This document shows, in pieces, positions 1-6,505 of a stretch of 8,585 nt of DNA. This stretch comes from Actinomycetes bacterium. Its GTDB lineage: Bacteria > Actinomycetota > Actinomycetes > Streptosporangiales > Streptosporangiaceae. The notes under the pieces were generated by a model. That model was given only the letters and a program-made list of their open reading frames with translations, was not told the origin of the DNA and searched no databases. The stretch spans positions 1 through 8,585 of the forward strand of contig JAFACJ010000865.1 in NCBI GenBank assembly GCA_023425615.1. The letters are read 5' to 3'. Within the stretch, counting starts at the first letter, position 1; every line of letters begins with the position of its first letter. The position numbers and the translations under genes were made by a program.

Positions 1-173
1 GATTCGGACTCCGCGACGACGAGACCGACGGCGGTCTCGAACGCGCCGACGTCCACCGGCCCCGAGATCTCGACGTACTCGGCCAGGTTGAGGCTGTTCT
101 TCGCGGAGTCCAACCGGTGGCTGAACCATACGCCCAGTTGAGCGGCCGTCAGCGGGAAAGAAGTGACGTCCAT
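1..173 (-). CDS. Non-ribosomal peptide synthetase, N-terminal fragment (condensation domain start)
   Basis: Partial gene running off the left edge; 57 codons are visible. From an ATG at 173 the protein begins MDVTSFPLTAAQLGVWFSHR and continues through LAEYVEISGPVD. This is the typical opening of an NRPS condensation domain: the LTxAQxGxW block followed by a Y(V)EI-x-GPVD strand, as at the N-terminus of EntF-like synthetases. The catalytic HHxxxDG motif lies beyond the window. A synthetase that starts with a C domain normally accepts an acyl or aminoacyl group from a separate upstream carrier, so another loading protein or module is expected elsewhere. No in-frame start lies just upstream of 173. 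A purine-rich AGGGGGG (about 186-192) could be its ribosome binding site, but the spacing is long. It lies downstream of the mbtH-like gene on the same strand. The family is clear; the substrate cannot be read. Confidence 0.85.
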   Translation of the reverse strand, partial: MDVTSFPLTAAQLGVWFSHRLDSAKNSLNLAEYVEISGPVDVGAFETAVGLVVAESE

Positions 174-292
174 GATCTGCTGGTCAACCCCCCTGTGTGT
201 CCAGCGACCGGAGAACATGGGGGCGTGCGTCCCCCAACGCTCACGGAAGGATCGGGAGTGCCGTTCCCGCGATGCGGACCCCGCCGCGTCGC

Positions 293-332
293 GGAGGCGG
301 CGCCTCCTGCGCCCGGCCGGCTGCCCGGCCGG
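293..332 (-). other. Two GC-rich hairpins between mbtH-like gene and NRPS
   Basis: Two inverted repeats lie just downstream of the mbtH-like stop. One is CCGGCCGG at 313-320 and 325-332 around a 4-nt loop; each arm is itself a palindrome, and the 10-mer GCCCGGCCGG is directly repeated at 311-320 and 323-332. The other is GGAGGC/GCCTCC at 293-298 and 302-307 with a 3-nt loop. Neither is followed by a T-run, so a classical intrinsic terminator is not supported. They could attenuate read-through into the NRPS or stabilise the short mbtH message. The structure is seen in the sequence; the role is inference. Confidence 0.4.
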
Positions 333-337
333 TGGTG

Positions 338-547
338 CTAGCTGTCCATGAACTCACGCAGGCTGCGCGGCCTCATGTCGGTCCAGGTGTCCTCGATGTA
401 CTCGAGGCAGGCGTCCCTGGTGTCCACTCCGAAGACCTGAACCCAGCCGGCCGGGACATCGGCGAACGAGGGCCACAGCGAATACTGGTCCTCGTCGTTC
501 TTCAAGACGTAGTACGTTCCGGAGGCGTCTTCGAAGGGGTTCGGCAC
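338..547 (-). CDS. MbtH-like NRPS accessory protein
   Basis: A 69-residue protein of the usual MbtH length. It carries the family signature: NPF at 3-5, [10 protein letters not shown] at 17-26, PAGW at 32-35 and WTDMRPRSL at 55-63. The three conserved tryptophans are W25, W35 and W55. MbtH proteins bind NRPS adenylation domains in the cytoplasm and are needed for their solubility or amino-acid activation. The start is GTG at 547, chosen because AAAGGAGA sits about 5 nt upstream. The NRPS starts 164 bp downstream on the same strand, so this is very likely the partner of that synthetase. A consensus-like promoter with an overlapping palindrome lies about 80 to 110 bp upstream. No defect is seen; the family assignment is essentially certain. 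Confidence 0.97.
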   Translation of the reverse strand: MPNPFEDASGTYYVLKNDEDQYSLWPSFADVPAGWVQVFGVDTRDACLEYIEDTWTDMRPRSLREFMDS

Positions 548-629
548 GGATATCTCCTTTAACGGGAACCCTGGCTGAATATCGAAAGGCCTGCATCAGA
601 CAAGCCGCGATCACCTGAACGCAGGGGCC

Positions 630-659
630 ATCGTCACATGATCACTGGAACAGTGTCAA
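630..659 (-). promoter_or_regulatory. Probable sigma70-type promoter of the mbtH-NRPS unit
   Basis: On the minus strand TTGACA (659-654) is a perfect -35 hexamer. An 18-nt spacer leads to GACGAT (635-630), a weak but acceptable actinobacterial -10. Transcription would start near 623, leaving a leader of about 75 nt before the GTG at 547. An AT-rich stretch (TGTTATTAAACG, around 676-687) lies upstream of the -35. A palindrome overlaps the spacer, so the promoter is probably controlled. No transcription data; motif match only. Confidence 0.5.
639..658. promoter_or_regulatory. Candidate operator (CACTG-GAA-CAGTG palindrome)
   Basis: CACTG (643-647) and CAGTG (651-655) form a perfect 5+5 inverted repeat around GAA. 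Flanking TGA and TCA give a longer, slightly imperfect dyad (about 639-658). It lies between, and partly on, the -35 hexamer and the spacer of the mbtH promoter, a typical place for a repressor site. The binding protein is unknown; no matching regulator gene is complete in the window. Confidence 0.4.
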
Positions 660-698
660 GAGGCGACAATAGCGTTTAATAACACTCGATCGCCAGCC

Positions 699-720
699 GG
701 CCATGTCCGCTAGTGGCCAC
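699..720. promoter_or_regulatory. Inverted repeat in the divergent spacer
   Basis: GGCCA (699-703) and TGGCC (714-718) are inverted repeats separated by 10 nt, and GTGGCCAC (713-720) is a perfect 8-bp palindrome in its own right. The element lies near the middle of the spacer between the divergent mbtH-like and dioxygenase genes, where a shared regulator could bind. Arms this short can arise by chance in GC-rich DNA. Confidence 0.25.
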
Positions 721-744
721 CTCGACGAAGATCGAACCGACCCG

Positions 745-773
745 TTGATTTTCTTGGATAGCTTGGGCACGAT
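745..773 (+). promoter_or_regulatory. Possible promoter for the dioxygenase-ABC transporter pair
   Basis: TTGATT (745-750), a 17-nt spacer and CACGAT (768-773) give a weak -35/-10 match on the plus strand. Transcription would start near 780, about 150 nt before the ATG at 930. The 548-929 spacer is visibly less GC-rich than the genes and holds no convincing ORF, so a rightward promoter is expected somewhere in it. This exact placement is tentative. Confidence 0.25.
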
Positions 774-929
774 GACCGATACAAAGCGCGGCCGACTGAA
801 CTCCAGAGAACTTACGGGGACTACCGGATACAGACGCTGAACGCTTTTTCTGCCTTCAGCCGGCCCTATCCGCCCATCGCATCCGCGCCGCGATCCGCCA
901 GGGCCGTCCGCTCGTCTGATCCCACGGCG

Positions 930-1952
930 ATGAATGAATGGATTAATGGCATGCCGGTTTTCCACGACGAACTCCGCTCGGCTGCGGATCTGCTGGCCTC
1001 AGCGGGACTCCTGGTGGAGGCGGAGACGGAGACGTCCGCTCCCCTCACGGTCCGGCCGGCCGGGCGGCTGCCTCTCGCCGACCTGGTATCCGCCTTCTAC
1101 CAGGTAGAACATGCGCTTGGAACGCTGCTGTCCGCTTCCGGAACCGTGTTGATCAAAGATCTCCCGATACGGTCGGCCGCGGACTTCGGATACGCGGCCA
1201 AGAGCCTCCTCGGTGATCTGGCACCCTATCGGGAACGTTCCTCCCCCCGGCACGAGCTCGATGACGGCGTCTACACCTCGACCGACTATCCGGCTCGGGA
1301 AACAATATTCCTACACAACGAGAACAGCTATCAGCTCAGTTGGCCGAAGCGTCTCGCCTTCTCCTGCCTGACCGCTCCGGCCAGTGGAGGGGAAACGCCG
1401 ACCGCCGACCTCAGACGGGTGCTGGAGAAAATCCCCGATGAGATCGTCCAGGAATTCAGGCAGCGCGGATGGATGCTTATCCGCAACTATCGCGAAGGGC
1501 TCGGACTTCCCTGGCAGGAAGTCTTCGGCACGACCAGCACAGCAGCCGTGGAAGAGTACTGTCACACCAACGGCCTGATCCCGGAATGGAACTCGGATAA
1601 TTCTTTGCGGACTCGGACGACTCGGCGCGATGTCATGCACCGGCATCCGGGACTCGGCCTGGAGACATGGTTCAACCATCTGGCCTTCTGGCATGTCAGT
1701 ACGCTGCCCGAACGCACGAGAAACGCCTTGATGAGCCTGTACGCGCCCGAGGAGCTTCCCGCCTCCACCTACTACGGGGACGGAACCCCGATTCCCGATG
1801 AGGTCGTCGCGGTCATCCGCGACGCCTACACCTCCGCGCAGCGCTCCTTCCGCTGGGAGGAGGGTGACGTGCTGCTGGTGGACAACATGCTGGCGGCGCA
1901 CGGCAGGAACCCGTTCTCGGGACCGCGGAAGATCGCGGTCGCGATGTCCTAG
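930..1952 (+). CDS. SyrP/TauD-family Fe(II)/2-oxoglutarate-dependent dioxygenase
   Basis: A 340-residue TauD/TfdA-superfamily protein of the SyrP-like type seen in NRPS clusters. It would couple 2-oxoglutarate and O2 to hydroxylation, typically at the beta-carbon of an amino acid (Asp in SyrP), often on a carrier protein. Visible marks are FLHNENSY with H129 and E131 as the proximal metal ligands, the block ASGGETPTAD (151-160), WFNHLAFWH (247-255), and DNMLAAHGRNPF with distal H324. R333 is the likely 2OG carboxylate anchor. The metal triad reads His-x-Glu/His, as in clavaminate-synthase/VioC-like enzymes, not the His-x-Asp of TauD. The start is uncertain: neither ATG 930 nor ATG 951 has a good Shine-Dalgarno, and no start codon exists upstream before the in-frame TAG at 759-761. 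The exporter gene follows after 19 nt, so the two are probably cotranscribed. Third codon positions look somewhat less GC-rich than in the exporter. The hydroxylated residue is unknown. Confidence 0.88.
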   Translation: MNEWINGMPVFHDELRSAADLLASAGLLVEAETETSAPLTVRPAGRLPLADLVSAFYQVEHALGTLLSASGTVLIKDLPIRSAADFGYAAKSLLGDLAPYRERSSPRHELDDGVYTSTDYPARETIFLHNENSYQLSWPKRLAFSCLTAPASGGETPTADLRRVLEKIPDEIVQEFRQRGWMLIRNYREGLGLPWQEVFGTTSTAAVEEYCHTNGLIPEWNSDNSLRTRTTRRDVMHRHPGLGLETWFNHLAFWHVSTLPERTRNALMSLYAPEELPASTYYGDGTPIPDEVVAVIRDAYTSAQRSFRWEEGDVLLVDNMLAAHGRNPFSGPRKIAVAMS

Positions 1953-1971
1953 CGAGGCAGAGGGCCGACCG

Positions 1972-3777
1972 ATGACACGAAAGAACCGCAAGAGAACCGC
2001 GAAGGACCTCCTCGGCGAGGACCGGGACCCGCCCGCCGTGCCTCGGACGGCGGCGCGGCTCCTCCTCCAGTACGCCAGACCGCACCTCGCCCCGCTCATC
2101 CTCGGCACGGTTCTCAGCCTGCTGTGCGCGGCCACCGGCCTGCTCCTGCCGCTCGCTGCCAAGCGGCTGATCGAGAACCTGGCGGACCACGAGCCCATCG
2201 CGCTCATGCTGGTCCTGCTCACCGCACTCGTGTGCGCCAACGCCGGCATCGAGGGCTGCGTCCATTACCTGCTGTCGCGGACCGGCGAGTCCGTCGTCCT
2301 CAACGCACGACGCCGGCTGGCGGCCCGGATCCTGCGGCTCGACCTCACCGGCTTCGACCGCGTCGAACCCGGTGACCTCATCGCCCGGGTGTCCTCCGAC
2401 ACCACCCTGCTCCGGCAGGTGATCGCCGACTCGTTCGTCGGGGGCATCGTGGGAGTCCTGACGCTCGGCGCCACGTTCACCATGATGGCGGTCCTGGACC
2501 CGGTCCTGCTCCTGGTCACCCTCGCCCTGCTGGGCCTTGCGGCCTTCGCCCTGGGAATCGTGATGCCCAGGATCAACCGGGCGGTGCAGGCGTCCCAGGA
2601 CTCGGTGGGACTCATCGGGGCCGCCCTCGAGCGCTTGCTGGGCGGCTTTCGTACGATCAAGGCCTCCGGAGCCGAGGACCGGGAGCACGACCGGATCCTG
2701 CACGCGGCCGAGAGCGTCTGGCGGGAGAGCCTGCGCGGCGCGAAGTGGTCCGCGGTGTCCGTCGCCACCGCCGGCTTCTCCGCGCAGATCGTCTTCCTGT
2801 CGGTCCTCGCTCTCGGCGGGGCGCGCGTGGCCTCCGGGGCGATGGACGTCGGCACCCTGATCGCCTTCCTGCTCTACATCTACTACCTGATCACTCCCAT
2901 GAACCAGCTCGTCGTCGCGCTGGTCGACTACCAGAGCGCGTCCGCCGCACTCGTGCGCATCGGAGAGGTCGACCTCCTTCCGGTGGAGCACGACGAGTCC
3001 GGATCCATCGCTCCGCTCTCGGAGAAGCCGGCCACGGTGGAGTTCCGCCGGGTGTGCCACCGGCGCGGCGACGCGGAGTCCCCGATCCACCACGACGTCA
3101 GCTTCTCCGTGCCGTCCGGAGGGATGGTGGCGTTCGTCGGACCGTCCGGGGCCGGCAAGACGACGGTCTTCTCCCTGATCGAGCGCTTCGCCCACGCCGA
3201 CTCCGGCCAGGTCCTGGTCGACGGTACCGATGTCCGCGACTGGCCTCTGGCCGAGCTGCGCGCGGCCATCGGCTACGTGGAGCAGGACGCTCCGGTCCTC
3301 GCGGGCACGTTGCGGGACAACCTCCTGCTGGCGGCGCCGGACGCCGGGGCCGCGGAAATCCAAGAGGTCATCGAGGCCACCCGGCTCGACCGGTTGGTCG
3401 CGGCCCTGCCCGACGGGCTGGACACGGAGGTCGGCCATCGGGGGGCACGGCTGTCCGGCGGGGAGCGGCAGCGCATCTCCATCGCACGGGCGCTGCTGAG
3501 AAGGCCACGGCTCCTTCTGCTCGACGAGGCGACCTCGCAACTGGACGCGGTGAACGAGGAGGCGCTGCGCGGCGCGGTCGAGACTGTCGCCCGGACCACG
3601 ACGGTGCTGGTCGTGGCGCACAGGCTGTCGACCGTGGTGATGGCCGACCAGATCATCTACATGGAGGCGGGCCGGGTGGTGGCGACCGGCTCCCACACGG
3701 AGCTGCTCGATACCAGCCCGCCCTATCGCCGGCTCGCCGAGATCCAGTTCCTCGACGCCGCCTCCGGCAGGCTCTGA
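1972..3777 (+). CDS. ABC exporter, fused transmembrane and ATP-binding domains
   Basis: A 601-residue half-transporter of the type I (MsbA/BmrA-like) exporter family, expected to work as a homodimer in the cytoplasmic membrane and probably to export the cluster product or confer self-resistance. About six hydrophobic helices lie roughly at 40-63, 75-100, 157-180, 183-205, 263-290 and 296-318. The nucleotide-binding domain has Walker A GPSGAGKTT (390-398), Q-loop Q438, signature LSGGERQR (494-501), Walker B LLLLDE (514-519, catalytic E519), the D-loop SQLD and H-loop H550. All motifs are intact. The ATG at 1972 is preferred because GAGGCAGAGGG lies 7 nt upstream and just after the dioxygenase stop. 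The in-frame extension back to 1798 only reads the dioxygenase gene in another frame. The N-terminus is basic (MTRKNRKR) and not a signal peptide. Substrate is inferred from context only. Confidence 0.95.
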   Translation: MTRKNRKRTAKDLLGEDRDPPAVPRTAARLLLQYARPHLAPLILGTVLSLLCAATGLLLPLAAKRLIENLADHEPIALMLVLLTALVCANAGIEGCVHYLLSRTGESVVLNARRRLAARILRLDLTGFDRVEPGDLIARVSSDTTLLRQVIADSFVGGIVGVLTLGATFTMMAVLDPVLLLVTLALLGLAAFALGIVMPRINRAVQASQDSVGLIGAALERLLGGFRTIKASGAEDREHDRILHAAESVWRESLRGAKWSAVSVATAGFSAQIVFLSVLALGGARVASGAMDVGTLIAFLLYIYYLITPMNQLVVALVDYQSASAALVRIGEVDLLPVEHDESGSIAPLSEKPATVEFRRVCHRRGDAESPIHHDVSFSVPSGGMVAFVGPSGAGKTTVFSLIERFAHADSGQVLVDGTDVRDWPLAELRAAIGYVEQDAPVLAGTLRDNLLLAAPDAGAAEIQEVIEATRLDRLVAALPDGLDTEVGHRGARLSGGERQRISIARALLRRPRLLLLDEATSQLDAVNEEALRGAVETVARTTTVLVVAHRLSTVVMADQIIYMEAGRVVATGSHTELLDTSPPYRRLAEIQFLDAASGRL

Positions 3778-3790
3778 GACCGCGGTGTCC

Positions 3791-3818
3791 GGGAGCGTTC
3801 CGATCAAGGATCCGTCCC
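3791..3818. terminator. Possible bidirectional terminator between convergent genes
   Basis: The 45-bp gap between the convergent exporter and hotdog genes holds an imperfect hairpin. GGGAGCGTTCC (3791-3801) pairs in part with GGATCCGTCCC (3808-3818) around GATCAA, giving stem segments of about 4, 2 and 3 bp broken by bulges. There is no clear T-run on either side. Outside it, CTCTGA (3772-3777) and TCAGAG (3823-3828) are inverted repeats that contain the two facing stop codons. Position favours a terminator; the fold is weak. Confidence 0.3.
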
Positions 3819-3822
3819 TCAT

Positions 3823-4275
3823 TCAGAGATCGACGCGCAGGGACGCGGCCACTGCCTCCGGGGGGACGGTCGAACGTCCCGCGTCCGCGTCGTAGAAGAC
3901 ACCGACCAGCACCGCTCGCATGAGGGGCTCCCCGGTATCCCGCACGACCAGGTCGACCGTGAGTTCGTAGGAGCGCGCGCCGCCACGGGTGACCCTGGAC
4001 CGCCCGAGCACCGGCGTCCCCGGGCACACCGGCGCGAAGAACTCCGCGCTCAGGGACTTGGTGATGCTGTCCACGGGCGGGTCGCCGGCCTCGGGGAGCA
4101 CCGTCCGGCGCCAGTGCTCTTCCCGAACGCATTCGACCAGCCGCAGGATGGACACGTAGCCGATCCTGTCCTCCCCCTCGGCGGGCCAGTCCTCCGGAAC
4201 GTGGAAGACCACGCCGCCGGGAACCACGACCGCGATCCCCTGGCGCTCCAGATCCTCAAGAGCGGGCGGTCTCAA
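3823..4275 (-). CDS. Probable hotdog-fold acyl thioesterase-like protein
   Basis: 150 residues, the size of a single hotdog domain. A long helix segment, RIGYVSILRLVECVREEHW (37-55), is followed by beta-strand-like stretches including SLSAEFFAPVCPGTPVLGRS (74-93), ARSYELTVDLVVRD (100-113) and MRAVLVGVFYDA (119-130). This matches the 4HBT/FcoT-like pattern of a central helix wrapped by a sheet. Such enzymes cleave acyl-CoA or acyl-carrier thioesters. The start is TTG at 4275, supported by GGAGGGG about 5 nt upstream; the gene overlaps the end of the radical SAM gene by 20 nt, implying translational coupling. It is the last gene of the four-gene operon. The substrate is unknown, and an editing or release role for a carrier-bound intermediate is inference. 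The family call rests on general pattern and length, with no diagnostic catalytic motif certain. Confidence 0.6.
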   Translation of the reverse strand: MRPPALEDLERQGIAVVVPGGVVFHVPEDWPAEGEDRIGYVSILRLVECVREEHWRRTVLPEAGDPPVDSITKSLSAEFFAPVCPGTPVLGRSRVTRGGARSYELTVDLVVRDTGEPLMRAVLVGVFYDADAGRSTVPPEAVAASLRVDL

Positions 4276-5320
4276 GTGCCCCTCCGATCTGGTCCCAGTC
4301 GAAGCGCTGGATCTTGCGGTCGTTGAAGAGCTTGACCGCGCGGATCAGGTGCCGCGAGTAGTCCTCGCGCGACGGGTAGGCTCCGTCGTCTCCGGAGAGC
4401 CCCTCGGTGGACAGCCCCACATAGAGGCTGACGCCTTCGGAGGCCGCCGTCTCCGCCACCCGCATCACGTCGGTGAGCCGGGGCGGCCTGTAGTCGGGCA
4501 GCTCACGGGCTTTACGCTCCCACGCCGAGCCCTCGGCGCGGTACATCGGGTTCAAGCGGATCGACAGCGGCAGATCACGCCGGCCGCACTCGGCGACGAG
4601 GTAGCGGATGGAGGCGAGGCTCTCCTCCATGGCCGCCTCGTCGCTCATCTCCGGGTCCGGCTTGAACAGGACGTAGGCGGTCAGCCTCAGTCCGGCCGCC
4701 GCCACCCGGTCCAGCCCCGCGAGGAAGGCCGGCAGGGGTTCGCGCTTCTTGAGGATCCGGTCCCTGATCCGCTCGTCGACGGTCTCGAAACCGGTGAGGA
4801 TCCCCAGGGAGGCACGGGGGGCGAGGTTCGACAGATGGCGCAGCCGTTCGGTGGTGACGAACTCCAGACGTGTCTCCACCTCGATCCGGCGCACCTGACG
4901 CATCTGGCCGATGCCGGAGATGATCTGGTCGAGCGCCGACCGGCCGATCGTGCTCTCGTCGAGGAGCGAGCCCTCGTTGCTGAGCGACACCCGGTCGATG
5001 ATGCTCAGCGCGTGCTTCACCTCCTCCACCGCGTAGGCGAACTGCGCGACGACCTGGTGGTCTTCGATCCATGTCTGCGATGACTTGTGCGGCAGCGTGC
5101 AGAAATGGCACTGGTACCTGCACCGCTTGGTGTTGAGGATGAGCAGGAGGTCGTTGTCGCCCGCGAACGTACGGAGCAGGAAGTAGTGCGGACGGTCGGC
5201 CTTGGGTGCCGACTCGCCCATCGCCTTACGCTGCCCGTAGGCGTCATACAGGGCGGCGACCCGTCCCTCTATGTCGGCCACGGGCACGGGCGCGGGCACG
5301 ATCTCAGGAGACGTCGTCAC
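4256..5320 (-). CDS. Radical SAM enzyme, RaSEA/Elp3-like type
   Basis: 354 residues with the radical SAM cluster motif CRYQCHFC (C67, C71, C74; CX3CX2C) preceded by LLLILNTK, so it should bind a [4Fe-4S] cluster and cleave S-adenosylmethionine. Further blocks are SLSNEGSLLDES (112-123), IEVETRLEFVTTERL (146-160), LGILTGFETVDERIRDRILKK (172-192) and TAYVLFKPDPEMSDEAAMEES (214-234). From memory these match, in order, the pattern of archaeosine-synthase subunit RaSEA and Elp3-like proteins (GSFLD, ESRPEF, GLET, YLLLKPP). Only one other cysteine is present (C245), so there is no SPASM or twitch domain, and no B12 domain is visible. The start is GTG 5320 with GAAGGGG about 6 nt upstream. The gene lies 62 bp after the amidinotransferase and overlaps the downstream hotdog gene. 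The reaction is unknown; a modification of the guanidino or amino-acid unit is a guess. Confidence 0.88.
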   Translation of the reverse strand: MTTSPEIVPAPVPVADIEGRVAALYDAYGQRKAMGESAPKADRPHYFLLRTFAGDNDLLLILNTKRCRYQCHFCTLPHKSSQTWIEDHQVVAQFAYAVEEVKHALSIIDRVSLSNEGSLLDESTIGRSALDQIISGIGQMRQVRRIEVETRLEFVTTERLRHLSNLAPRASLGILTGFETVDERIRDRILKKREPLPAFLAGLDRVAAAGLRLTAYVLFKPDPEMSDEAAMEESLASIRYLVAECGRRDLPLSIRLNPMYRAEGSAWERKARELPDYRPPRLTDVMRVAETAASEGVSLYVGLSTEGLSGDDGAYPSREDYSRHLIRAVKLFNDRKIQRFDWDQIGGALETARS

Positions 5321-5382
5321 ATCAAACCCCTTCGGTCCGTATCGGTATCAGGGTGGTGCGAGGGAGGATCTCTACGCGATCG

Positions 5383-6447
5383 TCAGAAGTAGCATTGAAG
5401 ATCTCCGGAACGTCTGATGTCGCACGTCACGCAGTGGAAGCAGCCACCGAACCTCATGACGTTGGTGAAGTCCACGGCGAGCACCTCGAAGTCCCACTCG
5501 GTGAGCATGTCGATCAGCGGTGTCTCGTTCGCGGCCACGACGACCCGCTTCTCGTCGACCATGAACACGTTCATGCTGACCCAGGAACTCGACATGTAGA
5601 GCAGGTGGTCCGGAGGCAGCGCGGGTTCCGGCGCATAGCGCACGTCCCACGAGTCGAACATCGGGGGGAGCGCCTTCACCCGATACGGGTTCAGCAGGAG
5701 CTTCCCCGGCGCCAGCGGCATGAACGAGGCGTCGAGGTGCATGGGCGCGGAATCGACGACGTCCAGGATGTGCACGCGGTAGTCGGGTCCGAGCGTCCGC
5801 GCCGCCCACTCGATGCCGAGAAGGTTCGTCACATGGCTGCGCTGGACGAAGATGTCGGCTCCGCAGCGGATGAAGTCCGCGGCGTCGAAGGTCGGCTCGT
5901 GTTCGAGCGTCGCGTAGCGGCCCGATTCGTAGGGGCGCAGCCGGTCGAAGCCCTTGTCGTACCACTCGTCCGGCAACTGCGGCTTGGGAGCGCTGATCCA
6001 GTTGGCTCCCTTGACGAAGTAGTCGGTGAGCAGCGTCCGATAGGAGTTGACCTCGAAGTACCGAGATCGCCAGGCCATCGGGCTCTCGATGATCGTCTCG
6101 CCCACGACGAGCAGCAGGTCGCGGGGCATCGCTCCGTACAGGCCACCGGGGCTCTCCCAGTGCGGGGTCAGGAACGGCCGGCGCTGGTCGACGACGTCCG
6201 GCCTTGCCACCTCGACGCCGAGCCCGGTGAGCAGGGCCGCGAAGGCGTCGAGCTCGCTCGCCGCGCTCTCCACGAACTCCCGGGGGAACCCGCCGCCCGC
6301 GTTGTTCTCGAAGAACTCCCGCTGCCGGGCCGGCATGGTCGCTTCGACCGGTACATCCCAGGCGGGAACCGCCGCGCCGTCGATGACTCCGACGATGACC
6401 TCTTCGAGCGGATCCCATTCGTTGTACGAGCGCACCGGACTCTGCAT
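5383..6447 (-). CDS. L-arginine:glycine amidinotransferase-like enzyme
   Basis: 354 residues. It should transfer the amidino group of arginine to a primary amine through a covalent cysteine intermediate, releasing ornithine and giving a guanidino compound. The AGAT family blocks are all present: EWDPLEEVIVG (10-20), PRD with D110, ESPMAWRSRYFE (121-132), CGADIFVQRSHVTN (195-208, D198), APMHLDASF (234-242, H237 and D239), SSSWVSMNVFMVDEKR (286-301) and GGCFHCVTCDIRRSG (334-348, catalytic C339). The overall match is to the glycine amidinotransferase branch (AGAT, and natural-product relatives such as CyrA/AmtA) more than to StrB1. Two adjacent ATGs occur (6450 and 6447); GGAGG lies 1 nt and 4 nt upstream of them, so 6447 is preferred. 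In-frame sequence further upstream overlaps the cupin gene and is not protein-like. The acceptor (Gly, Lys, a diamine or another amine) cannot be read. Confidence 0.93.
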   Translation of the reverse strand: MQSPVRSYNEWDPLEEVIVGVIDGAAVPAWDVPVEATMPARQREFFENNAGGGFPREFVESAASELDAFAALLTGLGVEVARPDVVDQRRPFLTPHWESPGGLYGAMPRDLLLVVGETIIESPMAWRSRYFEVNSYRTLLTDYFVKGANWISAPKPQLPDEWYDKGFDRLRPYESGRYATLEHEPTFDAADFIRCGADIFVQRSHVTNLLGIEWAARTLGPDYRVHILDVVDSAPMHLDASFMPLAPGKLLLNPYRVKALPPMFDSWDVRYAPEPALPPDHLLYMSSSWVSMNVFMVDEKRVVVAANETPLIDMLTEWDFEVLAVDFTNVMRFGGCFHCVTCDIRRSGDLQCYF

Positions 6448-6505
6448 CATGCCTCCATCTGCCGAAACACATAGGAAAAGCGCTCTTGGCCGCGCAGCCG
6501 GGACG

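Noticed and set aside
642..965. Minus-strand 107-codon frame in the divergent spacer
   Set aside because: No ribosome binding site, no family pattern, overlaps the dioxygenase start and the putative mbtH promoter.
1813..3822. Long minus-strand open frame (669 codons) across the exporter gene
   Set aside because: Antisense shadow of a GC-rich gene; the translation is low-complexity (many Q, D, R, H) with no domain, while the plus strand has all ABC motifs.
2745..3923. Plus-strand frame (392 codons) within and beyond the exporter gene
   Set aside because: Arg/Gly/Pro-rich off-frame reading of the ABC ATPase domain.
4349..5083. Plus-strand open frame opposite the radical SAM gene
   Set aside because: Composition typical of an antisense frame in high-GC DNA; it covers the region of conserved radical SAM blocks on the minus strand.
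5206..6474. Plus-strand open frame (422 codons) opposite the amidinotransferase
   Set aside because: Shadow frame rich in R, H, V and E with no family motifs; the minus strand has a complete AGAT active site.
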